From the NCBI GenBank assembly GCA_024402535.1, contig JAKSTN010000030.1, forward strand, positions 1-35,379: a DNA stretch of 35,379 nucleotides, in the 5' to 3' direction. The notes beneath the pieces are model-generated. The model did not search any database. It had not been told where the DNA came from and saw only the letters and a program-made list of their open reading frames with translations. Position numbers and translations under genes: made by a program. This document shows, one piece after another, positions 33,970-35,379 of this stretch; position 1 is the stretch's first letter; every line of letters begins with the position of its first letter. The DNA comes from Treponema sp. (GTDB taxonomy: Bacteria; Spirochaetota; Spirochaetia; Treponematales; Treponemataceae).

Positions 33970-34506
33970 ATGGAAACAAAAACTCTCGAACAGATTGAAA
34001 AAGAAATTGCTGAAACAAAAGCAGCTCTGGAAAATGTACACGGGTCAGAAACTGAAGTTTATGCCCGCATCGTAGGATACTACCGCTCAGTACGCAACTG
34101 GAACAAAGGTAAACGTGACGAATTTGACCTGCGCAAAAATTTTACTCTTGAAGACAGTCACATCTACGAAGTATCTGAAGCAGACACATCTTGCGCATGC
34201 GCTTCAGAAGCACCAGCAATGACAGCAAAAACAGTTGCAGCAGACGGATCTGTTGCATCATATGAACTCTTCGTTCGCAAAACTTGTCCAAACTGCCCTC
34301 CTGTAAAAGCTTATATGGCAGACGTTCAGGTTCTGGGACGTTCAATCGATGTTGACTCAGAAGAAGGACTTGCAGAAGCTGCAAAGAAAGGTGTATTCGC
34401 AGCTCCTACAGTAATCTGCTACGACGCAAACGGAAACGAAACAGCACGCTGCCACAATGTTGAAGAACTCCAGGCTGTATTCGAAAAAGAACTGGTAACA
34501 GCATAG
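33970..34506 (+). CDS. Stand-alone NrdD glycyl-radical domain fused to a glutaredoxin/NrdH-like domain
   Basis: A 178-residue protein. Residues 27-58 are the missing C-terminal piece of NrdD: E-V-Y-A-R33-I-V-G36-Y37, then NWNKGKRDEFDLRKNF; Gly36 is the expected radical site (codon 34075-34077). The first 25 residues form a charged helix that could dock on the charged C-terminal helix of NrdD. A linker with C75-A-C77 leads to a thioredoxin-fold domain (~95-178) with active site C106-P-N-C109 and cis-Pro in AAP146TV. So radical carrier and dithiol reductant share one chain. It has its own NrdR-regulated promoter and lies 16 nt before nrdG. A sequencing frameshift is unlikely: 170 bp of regulatory DNA separates it from nrdD. 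Confidence 0.9.
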   Translation: METKTLEQIEKEIAETKAALENVHGSETEVYARIVGYYRSVRNWNKGKRDEFDLRKNFTLEDSHIYEVSEADTSCACASEAPAMTAKTVAADGSVASYELFVRKTCPNCPPVKAYMADVQVLGRSIDVDSEEGLAEAAKKGVFAAPTVICYDANGNETARCHNVEELQAVFEKELVTA

Positions 34507-34522
34507 TTCATAAAACAGCGTA

Positions 34523-35263
34523 ATGCATGACTTAAATAAACCGGCAGGTGTTCTGGTAAAAACTACAATGGTAGATTTTCCGGGACACATTGCCACAGCC
34601 ATCTTCCTGAAAGGCTGTAACTTAAGATGCCCGTATTGTTACAATACGGGTCTTGTTTTAAATACCGAACCTGAAGAAAACCTGACCTCTGTAAATGACC
34701 TTTTTCAGCACCTGGAAAAAAGAAAAAATGTCATATCTGCCATTGCTATTTCAGGCGGCGAACCTCTTATAAATCCATACCTCAAAGACATTATCCTGAA
34801 AGCAAAATCCATGAATATGCTGGTAAAAATGGATACTAACGGCATGCTTCCTGACAGGCTTGAAAGCCTTATTAATGACGAAAGTCTGCGCCCAGATTTT
34901 ATTGCAATGGATATAAAAACAAGCCCTGAACGCTATGCAGAAACAATGCTGCCCCGCAGCATACCCTCAGAGAAAAAAATTATGGCAGATGCTCTCAGCC
35001 GTTCTGCAAAACTTATAGCAGAAGCCTACCCTGCTTCAAACCGTGAATATAGAACAGTCCTTGTACCAGGTCTTGTTACAAAAGAAGACATAAAAAACAT
35101 AGCTGTTATTCTTCCAGAAGACGCTTCCTGGCAGTTTGCAGGCTTCAGAAATGAAAACTGTCTGAATCCCGAATACAACAAGATTCCGCCATACTTGGAC
35201 CGAGAACTTTCAGAACTTGTAGAATACGCCAGAACTCTGATCCCCGGCGCAGCACTAAGATAA
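34523..35263 (+). CDS. nrdG: Anaerobic ribonucleotide reductase activase (radical SAM)
   Basis: A 246-residue radical SAM protein. GC32NLRC36PYC39YN binds the [4Fe-4S] cluster, and SGGEPL and the DTNG segment match the SAM-binding core. It is predicted to generate the glycyl radical on Gly36 of the upstream small protein, not on NrdD itself. The type resembles the NrdG2/PflA-like group (VKTTMVDFPG start). No clear Shine-Dalgarno; the 16-nt gap suggests translational coupling. It could activate another glycyl-radical enzyme, but context favours NrdD. Confidence 0.92.
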   Translation: MHDLNKPAGVLVKTTMVDFPGHIATAIFLKGCNLRCPYCYNTGLVLNTEPEENLTSVNDLFQHLEKRKNVISAIAISGGEPLINPYLKDIILKAKSMNMLVKMDTNGMLPDRLESLINDESLRPDFIAMDIKTSPERYAETMLPRSIPSEKKIMADALSRSAKLIAEAYPASNREYRTVLVPGLVTKEDIKNIAVILPEDASWQFAGFRNENCLNPEYNKIPPYLDRELSELVEYARTLIPGAALR

Positions 35264-35301
35264 AAAAGTACATTTTTTTTCAAAAAAACTGAAAAGTGCT
35301 A

Positions 35302-35330
35302 TTGACACAAAACGGGTAAAAAGCTAATAT
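35302..35330 (+). promoter_or_regulatory. Promoter of tRNA-Met
   Basis: A perfect TTGACA (35302-35307), 17-bp spacer and TAATAT (35325-35330), ending 12 nt before the first tRNA base at 35343. An overlapping TATAAT (35328-35333) gives a less favourable 20-bp spacing. Confidence 0.85.
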
Positions 35331-35342
35331 AATAACACTTTC

Positions 35343-35379
35343 GGTGCCTTAGCTCAGTTGGTAGAGCACACGGCTCATA
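35343..35379 (+). tRNA. tRNA-Met (CAT), 3' end cut by window edge
   Basis: GGTGCCT acceptor strand (35343-35349), TA, D arm GCTC-AGTTGGTA-GAGC (35352-35367), a single A, anticodon stem CACGG and loop beginning CTCATA. The anticodon is CAT at 35376-35378. This fits elongator tRNA-Met; a tRNA-Ile(CAT) with modified C34 is possible. The 3' half lies outside the window. Confidence 0.88.

Noticed and set aside
35251..35300. Possible terminator after nrdG (AGCACT ... AGTGCT)
   Set aside because: Only six bases pair across a 37-nt AT-rich loop and no T run follows the right arm, so I do not call it.
1..35379. CRISPR array, prophage, integrase or IS transposase
   Set aside because: No regularly spaced repeats, cas genes, phage structural genes or transposase frames were seen.

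Overview
The window reads as a contiguous piece of chromosome from an anaerobic, host-associated spirochaete, most likely Treponema. The reasons are a PnrA/BMP-type nucleoside ABC system, many lipoproteins with relaxed lipoboxes, a short SMC, a ComFB-domain protein and a purely anaerobic (class III) ribonucleotide reductase cluster. This assignment comes from protein families, not from a database search. I see no phage, integrase, IS transposase or CRISPR array. The edges are two truncated tRNA genes: tRNA-Phe(GAA) on the left and tRNA-Met(CAT) on the right.

Layout. 1-5008: tRNA-Phe, then a BMP-family substrate-binding protein, a strong terminator, and a three-gene ABC unit (dual ATPase and two permeases) with its own promoter. 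4991-5097: a palindromic REP-like repeat. 5163-6074: ankyrin-repeat protein. 6122-11792: smc followed by three envelope genes (membrane protein, acidic TPR lipoprotein, SIMPL-domain lipoprotein). 11848-14259: serS and an AI-2E/PerM-type permease. 14215-15777 (minus): a lipoprotein and a PilZ-like protein. These are divergent from a ComFB-domain gene (15872), which is followed by an RlmK-like methyltransferase, a CapA-like lipoprotein and a DEAH helicase. 21573-28980 (minus): a tightly packed run of galactokinase-like gene, surE, a TPR protein, a TPR/NHL/VWA secreted protein, a HEAT protein and truB. 29083-30963: lnt.

The most interesting part is 31103-35263, the ribonucleotide reductase region: nrdR, nrdD, a 178-residue protein and nrdG. 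The nrdD product ends just after its Cys/His zinc-type cluster and has no glycyl-radical segment. That segment (R-I-V-G-Y, Gly36) lies in the next gene, where it is fused to a CPNC glutaredoxin/NrdH-like domain. The enzyme therefore appears to be split into a catalytic body and a mobile 'radical plus reductant' subunit. Each of the two transcription units (nrdR-nrdD and radical protein-nrdG) has NrdR-box-like sites at its promoter, with nearly the same 42-43 bp spacing.

A second recurring theme is start signals. At least four genes (ABC ATPase, ankyrin protein, smc, and the minus-strand lipoprotein at 15777) have a -10 element ending only 6-9 nt before the start codon and no Shine-Dalgarno sequence, which suggests leaderless mRNAs. 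Other genes here have strong GGAGG-type sites.
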